This document shows positions 20,581 through 28,564 of a DNA stretch of 64,000 nt, piece after piece. Each line of letters opens with the position of its first letter. Within the stretch, counting starts at the first letter, position 1. Made by a program: the position numbers and the translations under genes. The stretch comes from Pseudomonas sp. LRP2-20 (GTDB lineage: Bacteria > Pseudomonadota > Gammaproteobacteria > Pseudomonadales > Pseudomonadaceae): positions 4,470,001 through 4,534,000 of the forward strand of contig NZ_AP025944.1 of assembly GCF_024349685.1 (NCBI RefSeq), read 5' to 3'. Under the pieces are notes generated by a model that had not been told where the DNA came from, made no database searches, and worked only from the letters and a program-made list of their open reading frames with translations.

Positions 20581-21330
20581 TTACAGTTCAAACGCCAACA
20601 TCACCGCACACACAACCAGAAACACGCAGAACATCGCCCGCAATACCTTCTCTGGCAGCGCATGGGCCAGTTTCACCCCCCAGCTGATACTCAGCAGCCC
20701 ACCGACCGCCAATGGGATCCCCACTCCCCAGTCGACACTGTGATGCACCCCATAGGTCACCAGCGTCACCAAGGTGCTCGGTGCCGCCAGCGCCAGCGAC
20801 AGCCCCTGCGCCACCACCTGAGTAGTGCCGAACACACTGGTCAGGATCGGCGTTGCCACCACCGCCCCACCCACACCGAACAGGCCGCCCATGGTCCCGG
20901 CAAAGCTGCCCAGCACACCCAGCCACGGCCAGGCATAGCGCAGCTCGGCAGTGGGTGGCGAAACCTTGAGGAATATCCGCGCCACGTTCCATACCGCCAG
21001 CGCCACCAGGAAGCCGACAAAGCCCAGGCGCATGGCGTGGGCATCGATGCCCACCGCCCAGATCGACCCCAGCCAGGCGAACAGGAAGCTGCACAGAGAC
21101 AACGGCAAGGCATGGCGCAGTTCAATGCGGTTGCGCTGGTGATAGCGCCACAGTGCCAGCAGCACGTTCGGCACCACCATCACCAGCGCCGTGCCCTGGG
21201 CCAGTTGCTGATCAAGGCCGAACAACACCCCCAGCGCCGGGATGGCGATCAGCCCGCCGCCAATGCCGAACAACCCACCCATGGTGCCAAGGCCTGCGCC
21301 CAGCACGATATACAACAACCACTCGATCAT
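20581..21330 (-). CDS. TauE/SafE family sulfite/anion exporter
   Basis: A 249-residue membrane protein with two homologous halves. Each begins with a Gly-rich repeat (GLGTMGGLFGIGGGLIAIP near 12-30 and GTMGGLFGVGGAVVATP near 145-161) and there are about eight membrane helices in total. TauE proteins export sulfite, sulfoacetate and related organic anions; the substrate here is unknown. The ATG at 21330 (MIEWLLYIV) was preferred over an upstream extension that lacks membrane character. Divergent from a LysR gene 140 bp away, the likely regulator. Confidence 0.9.
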   Translation of the reverse strand: MIEWLLYIVLGAGLGTMGGLFGIGGGLIAIPALGVLFGLDQQLAQGTALVMVVPNVLLALWRYHQRNRIELRHALPLSLCSFLFAWLGSIWAVGIDAHAMRLGFVGFLVALAVWNVARIFLKVSPPTAELRYAWPWLGVLGSFAGTMGGLFGVGGAVVATPILTSVFGTTQVVAQGLSLALAAPSTLVTLVTYGVHHSVDWGVGIPLAVGGLLSISWGVKLAHALPEKVLRAMFCVFLVVCAVMLAFEL

Positions 21331-21400
21331 CAGGGTCTCACCCGCCTGTTTGCAATGCGAGCATGCTAACGATTGCGGGCTGGCAGGGAAACGCACAGCA

Positions 21401-21419
21401 ACGCACAATGGCTGTGCGT
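21401..21419. promoter_or_regulatory. candidate LysR operator
   Basis: Perfect 7-bp inverted repeat ACGCACA-ATGGC-TGTGCGT in the divergent tauE/lysR intergenic region. A third ACGCACA half-site lies 10 bp upstream at 21391. Confidence 0.45.
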
Positions 21420-21470
21420 ATTTCGCAAAGCCAAACGGCGCAAAACCACAAGCGCAAGAGCAAAGTGACC

Positions 21471-22427
21471 ATGAGCCCCGACGCCCTCACCGACCAGTTG
21501 AGCCTGTTCCTCGACGTGCTGGAAACCGGTAGTTTCTCTGCTGCCGCCCGTCGCCATCCGCTGACTCCCTCCGCCGTGGCCCGGCGCATCGACAGCCTGG
21601 AGAACGCCGTCGGCAGCCGCCTGTTCACCCGCAGCACCCACGCCGTGCGCGTCACCCCGGCAGGCAATGCCTTCGCCGAGCGCGCCCGGCGCATCATCGA
21701 GGAGCTGCGCCTGGCCCGTGCCGAAGCGGTATCACTGAGCAATGCCCCAGAAGGCCTGATCCGCATCGACGCCCCGGCCGCCTTCGGCCGCCGTCACCTG
21801 GCACCGGCGATCGCCGACTTCCTGGTGGCCTATCCAGGCCTGGACGTGCAGCTGCGGCTGATCGACAGCTTCGTCGACCTGCACGGCAGCCACCTGGGCG
21901 AGGTCGACCTGGTGCTTCGCGCCGGCCCGCTGGCCGACACCCGCCTGGTCGCAACAAAACTGGCACACATGGTGCGCATTGCCTGCGCCAGCCCTGCCTA
22001 CCTGGCCAGCCGCGGCGTGCCCAGCTGCCCCAGCGAGTTGCCCGGCCACGATGGCCTCGACTGGGACGGCCTGGCGCCACCGTTCGCCTGGCGCTTCGCG
22101 GTCGGCGGGCAGATGCGCCTGTACCGCCCGGCACGCATGCGCATGGCCGCCAACAACGCCGAAACCCTGCTATTCGGTGCCCTCGCTGGCCTGGGCATCG
22201 CCCACCTGCCGACCTGGCTGATCAGCGACTACCTGCTGCGCGGTGAACTGGTGCCGCTGTTCTGCGACAACGGCCTGCCCGAGGCCGAAACCAGTGGCAT
22301 TTATGCACTGCGCCTTGAACATGAAACGAACTCTCGCAGCCGTTTGCTGCTCGAATTTCTCAAGAGCCGCTTCAGCCCGGTGCCACCCTGGGACCTGGCG
22401 CTGCGCAGTGAACTGCGCTGGCAGTAA
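21471..22427 (+). CDS. LysR family transcriptional regulator
   Basis: A 318-residue regulator with an N-terminal helix-turn-helix (FLDVLETGSFSAAARRHPLTPSAVARRIDSLE at about 12-43) and an effector domain of the AaeR/PgrR-like type (APAAFGRRHLAPAIADFL near 100). The start ATG 21471 is immediately followed by MSPDALTDQLSLFL, normal for the family; the open frame upstream covers the intergenic region and is not used. Divergent from the TauE exporter, so it probably controls its expression. Confidence 0.92.
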   Translation: MSPDALTDQLSLFLDVLETGSFSAAARRHPLTPSAVARRIDSLENAVGSRLFTRSTHAVRVTPAGNAFAERARRIIEELRLARAEAVSLSNAPEGLIRIDAPAAFGRRHLAPAIADFLVAYPGLDVQLRLIDSFVDLHGSHLGEVDLVLRAGPLADTRLVATKLAHMVRIACASPAYLASRGVPSCPSELPGHDGLDWDGLAPPFAWRFAVGGQMRLYRPARMRMAANNAETLLFGALAGLGIAHLPTWLISDYLLRGELVPLFCDNGLPEAETSGIYALRLEHETNSRSRLLLEFLKSRFSPVPPWDLALRSELRWQ

Positions 22428-22482
22428 GCGCCCCCACCTTCAGCGTGCTAGATTTCTCCATTGATGACATTCAAGGACCTGC

Positions 22483-22938
22483 ATGAACGCCAACACCCAA
22501 GCTTCCTGTGACGAGCTGCTGCTGGACAACCAGGTCTGCTTCGCCCTGCACTCCACCTCGTTGCTGATGACCAAGGTCTACAAGCCGCTGCTGCAAGCGC
22601 TGGGCCTGACCTACCCGCAGTACCTGGCCATGCTCGTGCTGTGGGAACAGGACGGCCTCACCGTAGGTGAAATCAGCCAGCACCTGCTGACCGACCCTGG
22701 CTCGCTCACGCCACTGCTCAAGCGCCTGGAAAGCGAAGGCCTGCTGCAGCGCAACCGCAGCCGCGAGGATGAGCGGGTGGTGCTGGTGCAACTGACCGAC
22801 AAAGGCCGCGCCTTGCAGCAGCAGGCCCGGGAAGTGCCACAGTGCATCCTCAAGGCCAGCGGCCGCAGCCTCGAACGCCTGCAGCAGCTGCAGGCCGACT
22901 TGCTGGAGCTGCGCGACAGCCTGCAAAAAAACCTCTGA
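22483..22938 (+). CDS. ohrR: organic peroxide sensor OhrR (MarR family)
   Basis: A 151-residue MarR-family repressor. The reactive cysteine expected in OhrR is C19 (DNQVCFALH) and a second cysteine, C121 (VPQCIL), fits the two-Cys OhrR mechanism. Conserved tyrosines at 33 and 44 lie near the sensing site, and the winged helix follows (GEISQHLLTDPGSLTPLLKR, about 62-81). Peroxidation of C19 would release the DNA and induce the downstream ohr gene. AAGGA precedes the ATG. The ohr gene starts 141 bp downstream on the same strand with its own operator-containing gap. Confidence 0.93.
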   Translation: MNANTQASCDELLLDNQVCFALHSTSLLMTKVYKPLLQALGLTYPQYLAMLVLWEQDGLTVGEISQHLLTDPGSLTPLLKRLESEGLLQRNRSREDERVVLVQLTDKGRALQQQAREVPQCILKASGRSLERLQQLQADLLELRDSLQKNL

Positions 22939-22985
22939 CGGCTACGCTGTGTGATGCCCGTTCGGACGAGCGGTGAAGATTTATC

Positions 22986-23014
22986 TTGCGCACTAACTAA
23001 TTGCGCGCTAATTT
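22986..23014 (+). promoter_or_regulatory. ohr promoter with overlapping OhrR-type operator
   Basis: TTGCGC, a 17-bp spacer and TAATTT form a weak promoter. The near-palindrome AATTGCGCGCTAATT (22999-23013) covers the spacer and -10 and a related TTGCGCACTAA lies to its left, as expected for a two-site repressor operator. Confidence 0.5.
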
Positions 23015-23079
23015 AAATCCCGTACTCACATGACGCCACCTGATGACCAGGGGCGCACAGCACACTAGCGAGGCTCAAG

Positions 23080-23508
23080 ATGCAAAAGGTCACTCCGCTG
23101 TACATCGCAGAAGCCACCTCCACCGGCGGTCGCGACGGCAAATCCCGCTCCAGCGACGGCAAGCTGGAAGTCAAGCTGAGCACCCCCAAGGAACTCGGCG
23201 GCGCCGGTGGTGACGGCACCAACCCTGAGCAGATGTTCGCCGCTGGTTACTCGGCCTGCTTCATCGGCGCGCTGAAGTTCGTTGCCGGCCAGGAGAAGAA
23301 AGCCCTGCCTGCGGATGCCTCGATCACCGCCAAGGTCGGTATCGGCCAGATTCCCGGTGGTTTCGGCCTGGACATCGACCTGCACATCAACCTGCCGGGG
23401 CTGGCTCAGGCCGATGCCGAAGGCCTGGTGGAAAAGGCCCACAAGGTCTGCCCGTACTCCAACGCCACCCGCGGCAATGTAGATGTACGCCTGCATGTGA
23501 CGGTGTAA
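23080..23508 (+). CDS. ohr: organic hydroperoxide resistance protein Ohr
   Basis: A 142-residue OsmC/Ohr-family thiol peroxidase that detoxifies organic and fatty-acid hydroperoxides using lipoylated proteins as reductant. The two active-site cysteines are C60 (GYSACFIGAL) and C124 (KVCPYSNATRGN), with R19 and E50 in the expected positions for the active-site network. GAGG precedes the ATG. Regulated by the adjacent OhrR and followed by a strong terminator. Confidence 0.96.
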   Translation: MQKVTPLYIAEATSTGGRDGKSRSSDGKLEVKLSTPKELGGAGGDGTNPEQMFAAGYSACFIGALKFVAGQEKKALPADASITAKVGIGQIPGGFGLDIDLHINLPGLAQADAEGLVEKAHKVCPYSNATRGNVDVRLHVTV

Positions 23509-23518
23509 ATCACAGGCA

Positions 23519-23548
23519 CAAAAAAACCCGGCCAAGGCCGGGTTTTTT
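23519..23548. terminator. bidirectional intrinsic terminator
   Basis: AACCCGGCC-AA-GGCCGGGTT hairpin with A6 before and T6 after it, between the convergent ohr and efp genes. Confidence 0.93.
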
Positions 23549-23565
23549 GCGTTTCGCAAGAAGGA

Positions 23566-24135
23566 TTACTTCTTGGAGCGGCCTTTGAAGCTGTTGTCGC
23601 GAGTGTCGATGTCGATCCACTCGTCGATAGCGATGAAGTCGGCAACCTGGATCTCGGTACCGTTTGCCAGCTTGGCAGGCTTCATGACTTTACCGGAAGT
23701 GTCGCCACGAGCAGCGTTCTCGGTGTAGACGACCTTACGGCTGATGGTGGTCGGCAGTTCAACCGATACCAGGCGGCCTTCGAAGAACACGGCTTCGCAG
23801 ACGTCTTCCATGCCTTCTTCGATGTACGGCAGAACGGCTTCGATGTCCTCGGCGTTCAGCTCGTACATGGTGTAGTCGGTGGTGTCCATGAAGGTGTATT
23901 CGTCACCGTTGATGAACGACAGGGTCGCTTCTTTGCGATCCAGGATCACGTCGTCCAGCTTGTCGTCCGCACCGTACACGGTTTCGGTCTTGTAGCCGGT
24001 CAGCAGGTTCTTCAGCTTGGTCTTCATGATCGCGCTGTTACGGCCCGACTTGGTGAATTCAGCTTTCTGAACCAGCCACGGATCGTTGTCGATGCGCAGA
24101 ACGGTACCGGGTTTGATTTCTTTACCAGTTTTCAT
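23566..24135 (-). CDS. efp: translation elongation factor P
   Basis: A 189-residue EF-P that rescues ribosomes stalled at polyproline. Domain I carries the modification loop TKSGRNSA with Arg at position 32, the residue that EarP rhamnosylates in pseudomonads; E. coli has Lys instead. Domains II and III are complete. The gene for the modifying enzyme lies directly upstream on the same strand, 48 bp from the efp start. Confidence 0.98.
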   Translation of the reverse strand: MKTGKEIKPGTVLRIDNDPWLVQKAEFTKSGRNSAIMKTKLKNLLTGYKTETVYGADDKLDDVILDRKEATLSFINGDEYTFMDTTDYTMYELNAEDIEAVLPYIEEGMEDVCEAVFFEGRLVSVELPTTISRKVVYTENAARGDTSGKVMKPAKLANGTEIQVADFIAIDEWIDIDTRDNSFKGRSKK

Positions 24136-24182
24136 TGCAAAATATCCGAATCTGGATGGATTTATAAAAATCGAGGCCGCGT

Positions 24183-24188
24183 ATCATA
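24183..24188 (-). promoter_or_regulatory. candidate -10 element of efp
   Basis: TATGAT on the minus strand, about 48 bp before the efp ATG and overlapping the last codon of earP. The -35 is not convincing, so efp may also be read from earP. Confidence 0.3.
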
Positions 24189-25317
24189 GCGAATTTCGGT
24201 AAAAGTGTACTAGCGCTGCGGCAAGGTCCGGCCGAGCGGCCTGACTCACCACCCAATCCGCGGCGTGCTGCTGCAGTTCCGCCCAGTGTTTGCGGGCACC
24301 TTGCCAGGCCGCGTGCATGTCACGGTCCATGTTCCAGGCACGCCACAGGGCCAGCAGCGCCTCACTGGCAGCGTCCGACAGGCCCTGTCGATATCGGGCG
24401 AGGAAGGCTTCGAGCTTTTCCCAGTGGGCATTCTCGTCCTGCACATAGATATGCCACAGCATCGGCCGGCCGGCCCACTGGGCGCGCACGAACGAATCCT
24501 CCCCTCGTACCGCGTTGAAATCGCAGCTCCACAGCAAGCGGTCATAATCATCCTGGCTGACGAACGGCAGGATCTGCACGGTCAGGGTGCCACGCTGGTG
24601 CACATCGCCGGCTTGCAAGGCCTGCTCACCGAGCCAGGCGCCCAGGTCGCCGAGGATACGCCCCTGTGGGACCAGCAGGTGAACCGGCTCGGCATCATCG
24701 ACCAGGGCATCGAGCCAACGGCCCAGTTGCGCGTTTTCGTAGGCAAACAGCGACATCAGCAGCGCACCTGGCTGCAACTGCACACCCAGGCCCTGGAGGA
24801 ACGCCGCACGCGCCTCGGCCGATTGCTCGAAGGCCTGCCGACGCGGCAGCAGGCTGGCTTCGCGCAACAACCCGCCGGTCCCGGCGGTGAACCCTGGGAA
24901 GAAAAACACCTTGCGCAGGCCATTGGGCTGGGGCGATGGCAAGCCATGACAACCTTCCACCCAGTCCTCGGCGCTGAGGTATTCCAGGTTCAGCCACAGC
25001 ACCGGCGAGGTGCGCACGCGCATCGCTTCGACGTAGGCTGCGGGCAACTGGCAGGCAAAGGCCCCGATCACCACATCCGCCGGCGCCGCGGGCTGCCAGT
25101 CGTCGGGCCAGGCACGTACATCCACACCCTGCTGCCATTGCTGCGCCGCACCTGCATCGGCGCCTGGGCACAGCGGCACGAAGGCATTCAGGTCATCCAC
25201 CCACAGGCGCACCGCCAGGCCGTGCTCGGCCACCAGTTGCCGGGCCAGGCGCCAGGTCACGCCGATATCGCCATAGTTGTCGACGACGCTGCAGAAAATG
25301 TCCCAGGTGGTTTTCAT
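24184..25317 (-). CDS. earP: EF-P arginine rhamnosyltransferase EarP
   Basis: A 377-residue inverting glycosyltransferase (GT-B fold) that attaches rhamnose from dTDP-rhamnose to Arg32 of EF-P. The N-terminal active-site motif DNYGDIG gives D13 and D17, known to be essential in P. putida EarP, and RGEDSF (about 271-276) is the nucleotide-sugar-binding motif. The ATG at 25317 (MKTTWDIFCSVVDN) was chosen; a longer frame adds 25 residues that precede the conserved start. Paired with efp. Confidence 0.95.
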   Translation of the reverse strand: MKTTWDIFCSVVDNYGDIGVTWRLARQLVAEHGLAVRLWVDDLNAFVPLCPGADAGAAQQWQQGVDVRAWPDDWQPAAPADVVIGAFACQLPAAYVEAMRVRTSPVLWLNLEYLSAEDWVEGCHGLPSPQPNGLRKVFFFPGFTAGTGGLLREASLLPRRQAFEQSAEARAAFLQGLGVQLQPGALLMSLFAYENAQLGRWLDALVDDAEPVHLLVPQGRILGDLGAWLGEQALQAGDVHQRGTLTVQILPFVSQDDYDRLLWSCDFNAVRGEDSFVRAQWAGRPMLWHIYVQDENAHWEKLEAFLARYRQGLSDAASEALLALWRAWNMDRDMHAAWQGARKHWAELQQHAADWVVSQAARPDLAAALVHFYRNSL

Positions 25318-25448
25318 GTGCCCTGCCTCGCCCTGCGCAAAAACCGCGAATTCTGCGGATAAATTGTCGCCGACAAAAGCACCGCACGGCAAAAAGCGCC
25401 AGCGCCATGCGACAATGGCCGCCTCGCCCGCCCTGCCAGGAGGCCGCC

Positions 25449-25847
25449 ATGCCCCGCCACCGTGAACTGAAGATCACCCTCAAACCGCTGCAGCTGATTT
25501 TCTGCGTGGCCTTTGGCCTGTGGCTTGGCGCCGTGGCGATCGCCCTGAGCCTGTGGCTGGCCTTGCAGCTGTGGCCCGAACAGGTGCAACCGGTGGCCCA
25601 GGCAGTGGCCCCTGCCTACAGCAAGTCGCCAGCGGCGGCGACACCGGCACAGCCGCAGGACGCGCAAAGCGAGATGTTCGAGCGCTACAAGGACATCCTG
25701 CACAAGCAGGAAATCCAGCAGGCCGCCGAGGCGGCCCAAGGCAACCCGCGCAACCTCAACAGCCCCAAGTGCCAGTTCTGGCTTGCGCAGAACCGCACCG
25801 CGCCGACCGACAAGAGCCAGGCCAACGTTCTGGAGTTCTGTTACTGA
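25449..25847 (+). CDS. hypothetical membrane-anchored protein
   Basis: A 132-residue protein with one hydrophobic helix at about 15-42, an Ala/Pro/Gln-rich linker (50-72) and a short charged C-terminal domain with two cysteines (SPKCQFW near 107 and the penultimate Cys of LEFCY). These could form a disulfide if the domain is periplasmic. I do not recognise a family. It is followed after 2 bp by the GreA-like gene, so the two are co-transcribed. Confidence 0.7.
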   Translation: MPRHRELKITLKPLQLIFCVAFGLWLGAVAIALSLWLALQLWPEQVQPVAQAVAPAYSKSPAAATPAQPQDAQSEMFERYKDILHKQEIQQAAEAAQGNPRNLNSPKCQFWLAQNRTAPTDKSQANVLEFCY

Positions 25848-25849
25848 CC

Positions 25850-26320
25850 ATGGACAAGGCCCTCCTGCTAAGCCGCATCATCACGGCCCTGGAAACCGAC
25901 ATGGAGGTGCTGCGCCGTGCGGCGCAGACCGCCTACGAGGCGGCCACCGCCGAAGAGAACATCGCCGAAAACAAGTACGACACGCTCGGGCTGGAGGCCT
26001 CGTACCTGGCCACCGGTCAGGCACGGCGCACCGCCGAAATTCGCCAGGCGCTGCTGACTTACCAGCAGTTGCTGCTGCGCGAGTATGACCCGGCGCGGGG
26101 TGTGCAGGTGAGCAACCTGGTGACGTTGGAAGATGAACGGGGTGACCAGCGGGTGCTGTTCCTCGGGCCTGAGGCGGCGGGGTTGAAAATTGGCGAAGGG
26201 GAGGAACTGGTGACCGTGATTACCCCGCGCTCGCCCCTGGGGCAGCAGTTGATAGGCAAGAAAGTCGATGATGAGCTGGGTCTTGGTCCTCAGCTTTTCT
26301 ACATCATCAATATTGCCTGA
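25850..26320 (+). CDS. GreA/GreB-like transcription factor, short form
   Basis: A 156-residue protein whose last 75 residues or so resemble the FKBP-like C-terminal domain of GreA/GreB (VSNLVTLEDERGDQRVLFLGPEAAG and VITPRSPLGQQLIGKKVDDEL). The N-terminal part is helical and probably forms a coiled coil (residues 5-75) containing acidic residues, but it does not have the canonical GreA tip sequence. It may bind the RNA polymerase secondary channel; cleavage activity is uncertain. The start at 25850 follows the upstream stop by 2 bp. Confidence 0.75.
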   Translation: MDKALLLSRIITALETDMEVLRRAAQTAYEAATAEENIAENKYDTLGLEASYLATGQARRTAEIRQALLTYQQLLLREYDPARGVQVSNLVTLEDERGDQRVLFLGPEAAGLKIGEGEELVTVITPRSPLGQQLIGKKVDDELGLGPQLFYIINIA

Positions 26321-26321
26321 C

Positions 26322-26420
26322 AGGGCCCTTTCGCGGGCAAGCCCGCTCCCACAGGCATCGCACAATGCCCAAGACTGTGGTGATCCTGTGGGGGCGGGCT
26401 TGCCCGCGAAAGGGCCGGCA
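26322..26420. repeat. REP doublet
   Basis: Mirror pair of GCGGGCAAGCCCGC units with CCCTTTCGCGGG and CCCGCGAAAGGG edges, between convergent genes. Confidence 0.9.
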
Positions 26421-26434
26421 CAGGCGACACACCT

Positions 26435-27367
26435 CTAGGCCAATGCATCAAAGCGCCCCGCCAACCCCCGCTCGGCAAACTGCTCTACCACAAAGTCGAT
26501 GAACGCCCGGGTCTTGCCCGGCAACAGCTTGTGCTCGGCGTAATACAAGCTGATGGACCCATCATCCACATACCAGTCCGGCAGCACCCGCTGCAGCTGC
26601 CCGGCCTCCAGATAAGGCACGGCGAACGGCAAGCTGACCAGGGCAATCCCCAACCCCTGCTGCGCCACCGCGCACGCCGCATCCGAATCGCTCATGGTCA
26701 TCGCCTGGCGCAACAGCAACGGCTGCTGTTGCTGCCAGCGGCTGGTCAAGGGCCAGGAGCGTACCCGCCCGGTCTGTGGCGAGCGGATCAGAATCCCGTC
26801 ATGGCGCTGCAACCCCTGCGGGTCTTCGATGGCGGCATGCCGGCCCAGGTACGCGGGCGCCGCCACCAGCACCCGATGCGCCGGGGTCAGCTTGCGCGCC
26901 ACCACCCCAAGCGGCAGCTCGAAACCACCACCAATGGCTGCATCGAAGCCCTGGCCGATCAGGTCGACCTGGCGGTTGTCGAAATGCCAGTCCGGGGTGA
27001 TCGCCGGGTAGCGGCGCAAGAACTCACCCAGCAGCGGCAGCACGTACAGGCGGCCGAATACGGTGCCCATGCTCACCCGCAGCAGCCCGGCCGGCTGGCC
27101 CTCGGCGCTGGCCAGGTTGGCCACGGCGTACTGGATGGTCCGGAAGCTATCGCTCACCTCGCCCAAAAAACGTTGCCCCGCCTCGGTCAAGGTCAGCTTG
27201 CGCGTACTACGCTGGAACAGCCGTACCCCAAGGCGCGCTTCCAGTTGGGCGACGTGCTTGCCCACTGCCGCCGGGGTGATGCTCAGGCGCCGGGCCGCCT
27301 CGGCGAAACTGCCCACCTCGGCACTTCGGATGAAGCACTCGAGGGCGTTGAAAGACTCCATGGCCAT
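26435..27367 (-). CDS. LysR family transcriptional regulator
   Basis: A 310-residue regulator with an N-terminal helix-turn-helix (FIRSAEVGSFAEAARRLSITPAAVGKHVAQLE at about 13-44) and a CrgA-like effector domain (from about 90). ATG 27367 (MAMESFNALECF) was chosen; ATG 27361 two codons later is equally possible. Divergent from the SDR gene with 117 bp between, where a strong inverted repeat suggests shared control. Confidence 0.92.
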   Translation of the reverse strand: MAMESFNALECFIRSAEVGSFAEAARRLSITPAAVGKHVAQLEARLGVRLFQRSTRKLTLTEAGQRFLGEVSDSFRTIQYAVANLASAEGQPAGLLRVSMGTVFGRLYVLPLLGEFLRRYPAITPDWHFDNRQVDLIGQGFDAAIGGGFELPLGVVARKLTPAHRVLVAAPAYLGRHAAIEDPQGLQRHDGILIRSPQTGRVRSWPLTSRWQQQQPLLLRQAMTMSDSDAACAVAQQGLGIALVSLPFAVPYLEAGQLQRVLPDWYVDDGSISLYYAEHKLLPGKTRAFIDFVVEQFAERGLAGRFDALA

Positions 27368-27389
27368 GATTGCCAACCAAAGGTTTACT

Positions 27390-27420
27390 CTGCTGATAGT
27401 GATTGCCATCTTATCAGCAG
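27390..27420. promoter_or_regulatory. inverted-repeat operator between LysR and SDR genes
   Basis: CTGCTGATA, 13 bp, TATCAGCAG: a perfect 9-bp inverted repeat 23 bp upstream of the LysR start and 64 bp upstream of the SDR start. Position and symmetry fit a regulator-binding site. Confidence 0.6.
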
Positions 27421-27484
27421 GTAATCATCGGTCGATACTGCGTCCATCCAAGGCATTCGGCCTTGCTTCCAGCAGGAGATCAGC

Positions 27485-28234
27485 ATGTCCAAGCAACTTA
27501 CCCTCGAAGGCAAAGTCGCCTTCGTCCAAGGCGGCTCGCGCGGTATTGGCGCGGCCATCGTACGGCGCCTGGCCCGCGAAGGTGCACAGGTGGCCTTCAC
27601 CTACGTCAGTTCCGCCGGCCCGGCCGAAGCGCTGGCCGAAGAGGTCAAGGCTGCCGGCGGCCAGGCCCTGGCGCTGCGCGCCGACAGCGCCGACGCCGCC
27701 GCCCTGCAACTGGCGGTGGACGATACCGTGAAGGCGTTCGGCCGCCTCGATATCCTGGTCAACAACGCCGGCGTGCTGGCCGTGGCGCCGCTCGCGGAGT
27801 TCGACCTGGCCGACTTCGATCGCACACTCGCGGTCAACGTACGCAGTGTGTTCGTCGCCAGCCAGGCAGCCGCCCGCTACATGGGCCAGGGCGGGCGCAT
27901 CATCAATATCGGCAGCACCAATGCCGAGCGCATGCCGTTTGCCGGCGGCGCACCGTACGCCATGAGCAAGTCGGCACTGGTCGGCCTGACCAAGGGCATG
28001 GCCCGCGACCTGGGCCCGCAGGGCATTACCGTGAACAACGTGCAACCGGGGCCGGTGGACACCGACATGAACCCGGCCAGCGGCGAGTTCGCCGAAAGCC
28101 TGATTCCGCTGATGGCGATCGGGCGGTATGGGCAGGCGGACGAGATCGCCAGCTTCGTGGCGTATCTCGCCGGGCCTGAGGCGGGTTACATCACCGGGGC
28201 CAGTTTGTTGGCCGATGGTGGGTTTGCGGCTTGA
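27485..28234 (+). CDS. SDR family oxidoreductase, BdcA-like
   Basis: A 249-residue classical short-chain dehydrogenase with NAD(P)-binding GGSRGIGAA (16-24), NNAG (91-94), catalytic S (IGSTNAERMP), Y and K (APYAMSKSAL) and PGPVDTD. The stretches GGSRGIGAAIVRR, NAERMPFAGGAPYAMSKSAL and VQPGPVDTDMNPASG resemble E. coli BdcA, a reductase-fold protein reported to bind cyclic-di-GMP and promote biofilm dispersal. An enoyl- or ketoreductase role is equally possible. Regulated, by position, by the divergent LysR gene. Confidence 0.85.
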   Translation: MSKQLTLEGKVAFVQGGSRGIGAAIVRRLAREGAQVAFTYVSSAGPAEALAEEVKAAGGQALALRADSADAAALQLAVDDTVKAFGRLDILVNNAGVLAVAPLAEFDLADFDRTLAVNVRSVFVASQAAARYMGQGGRIINIGSTNAERMPFAGGAPYAMSKSALVGLTKGMARDLGPQGITVNNVQPGPVDTDMNPASGEFAESLIPLMAIGRYGQADEIASFVAYLAGPEAGYITGASLLADGGFAA

Positions 28235-28285
28235 GGGGGGGTGTGAAGGCGGCAATGTGCAGGGCTTGAGCTGTATGCTGGTGCA

Positions 28286-28512
28286 GAGATCGAGCGCCGC
28301 CCGCGCGGCGCATCGCGAGCTGCGCTCGCTCCTACGTTTGTTTCGGGCCAATTATCCCTGTGGGATTTGCGCGCGAACGCCTTGGCGCATGACGCGATAT
28401 CGTGTCGTACCAACAAGGCGGTCGCGCGCGCCTGTCACAGACATTACTGGCCCGAAACAAACGTAGGAGCGAGCGCAGCTCGCGATGCGCCGCGCGGGCG
28501 GCGCTCGATCTC
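28286..28512. repeat. 227-bp long inverted-repeat element, copy B
   Basis: Arms 28286-28350 and 28448-28512 are identical to those of copy A and perfectly complementary to each other. The core (28351-28447) is similar but not identical to copy A. The element fills most of the gap between the SDR and MFS genes; the remainder shows nothing else. Confidence 0.93.
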
Positions 28513-28564
28513 ACAGGCGCAACAAAATCATCGACGAACACCCCCAACCCCCAACGAGACCCCC

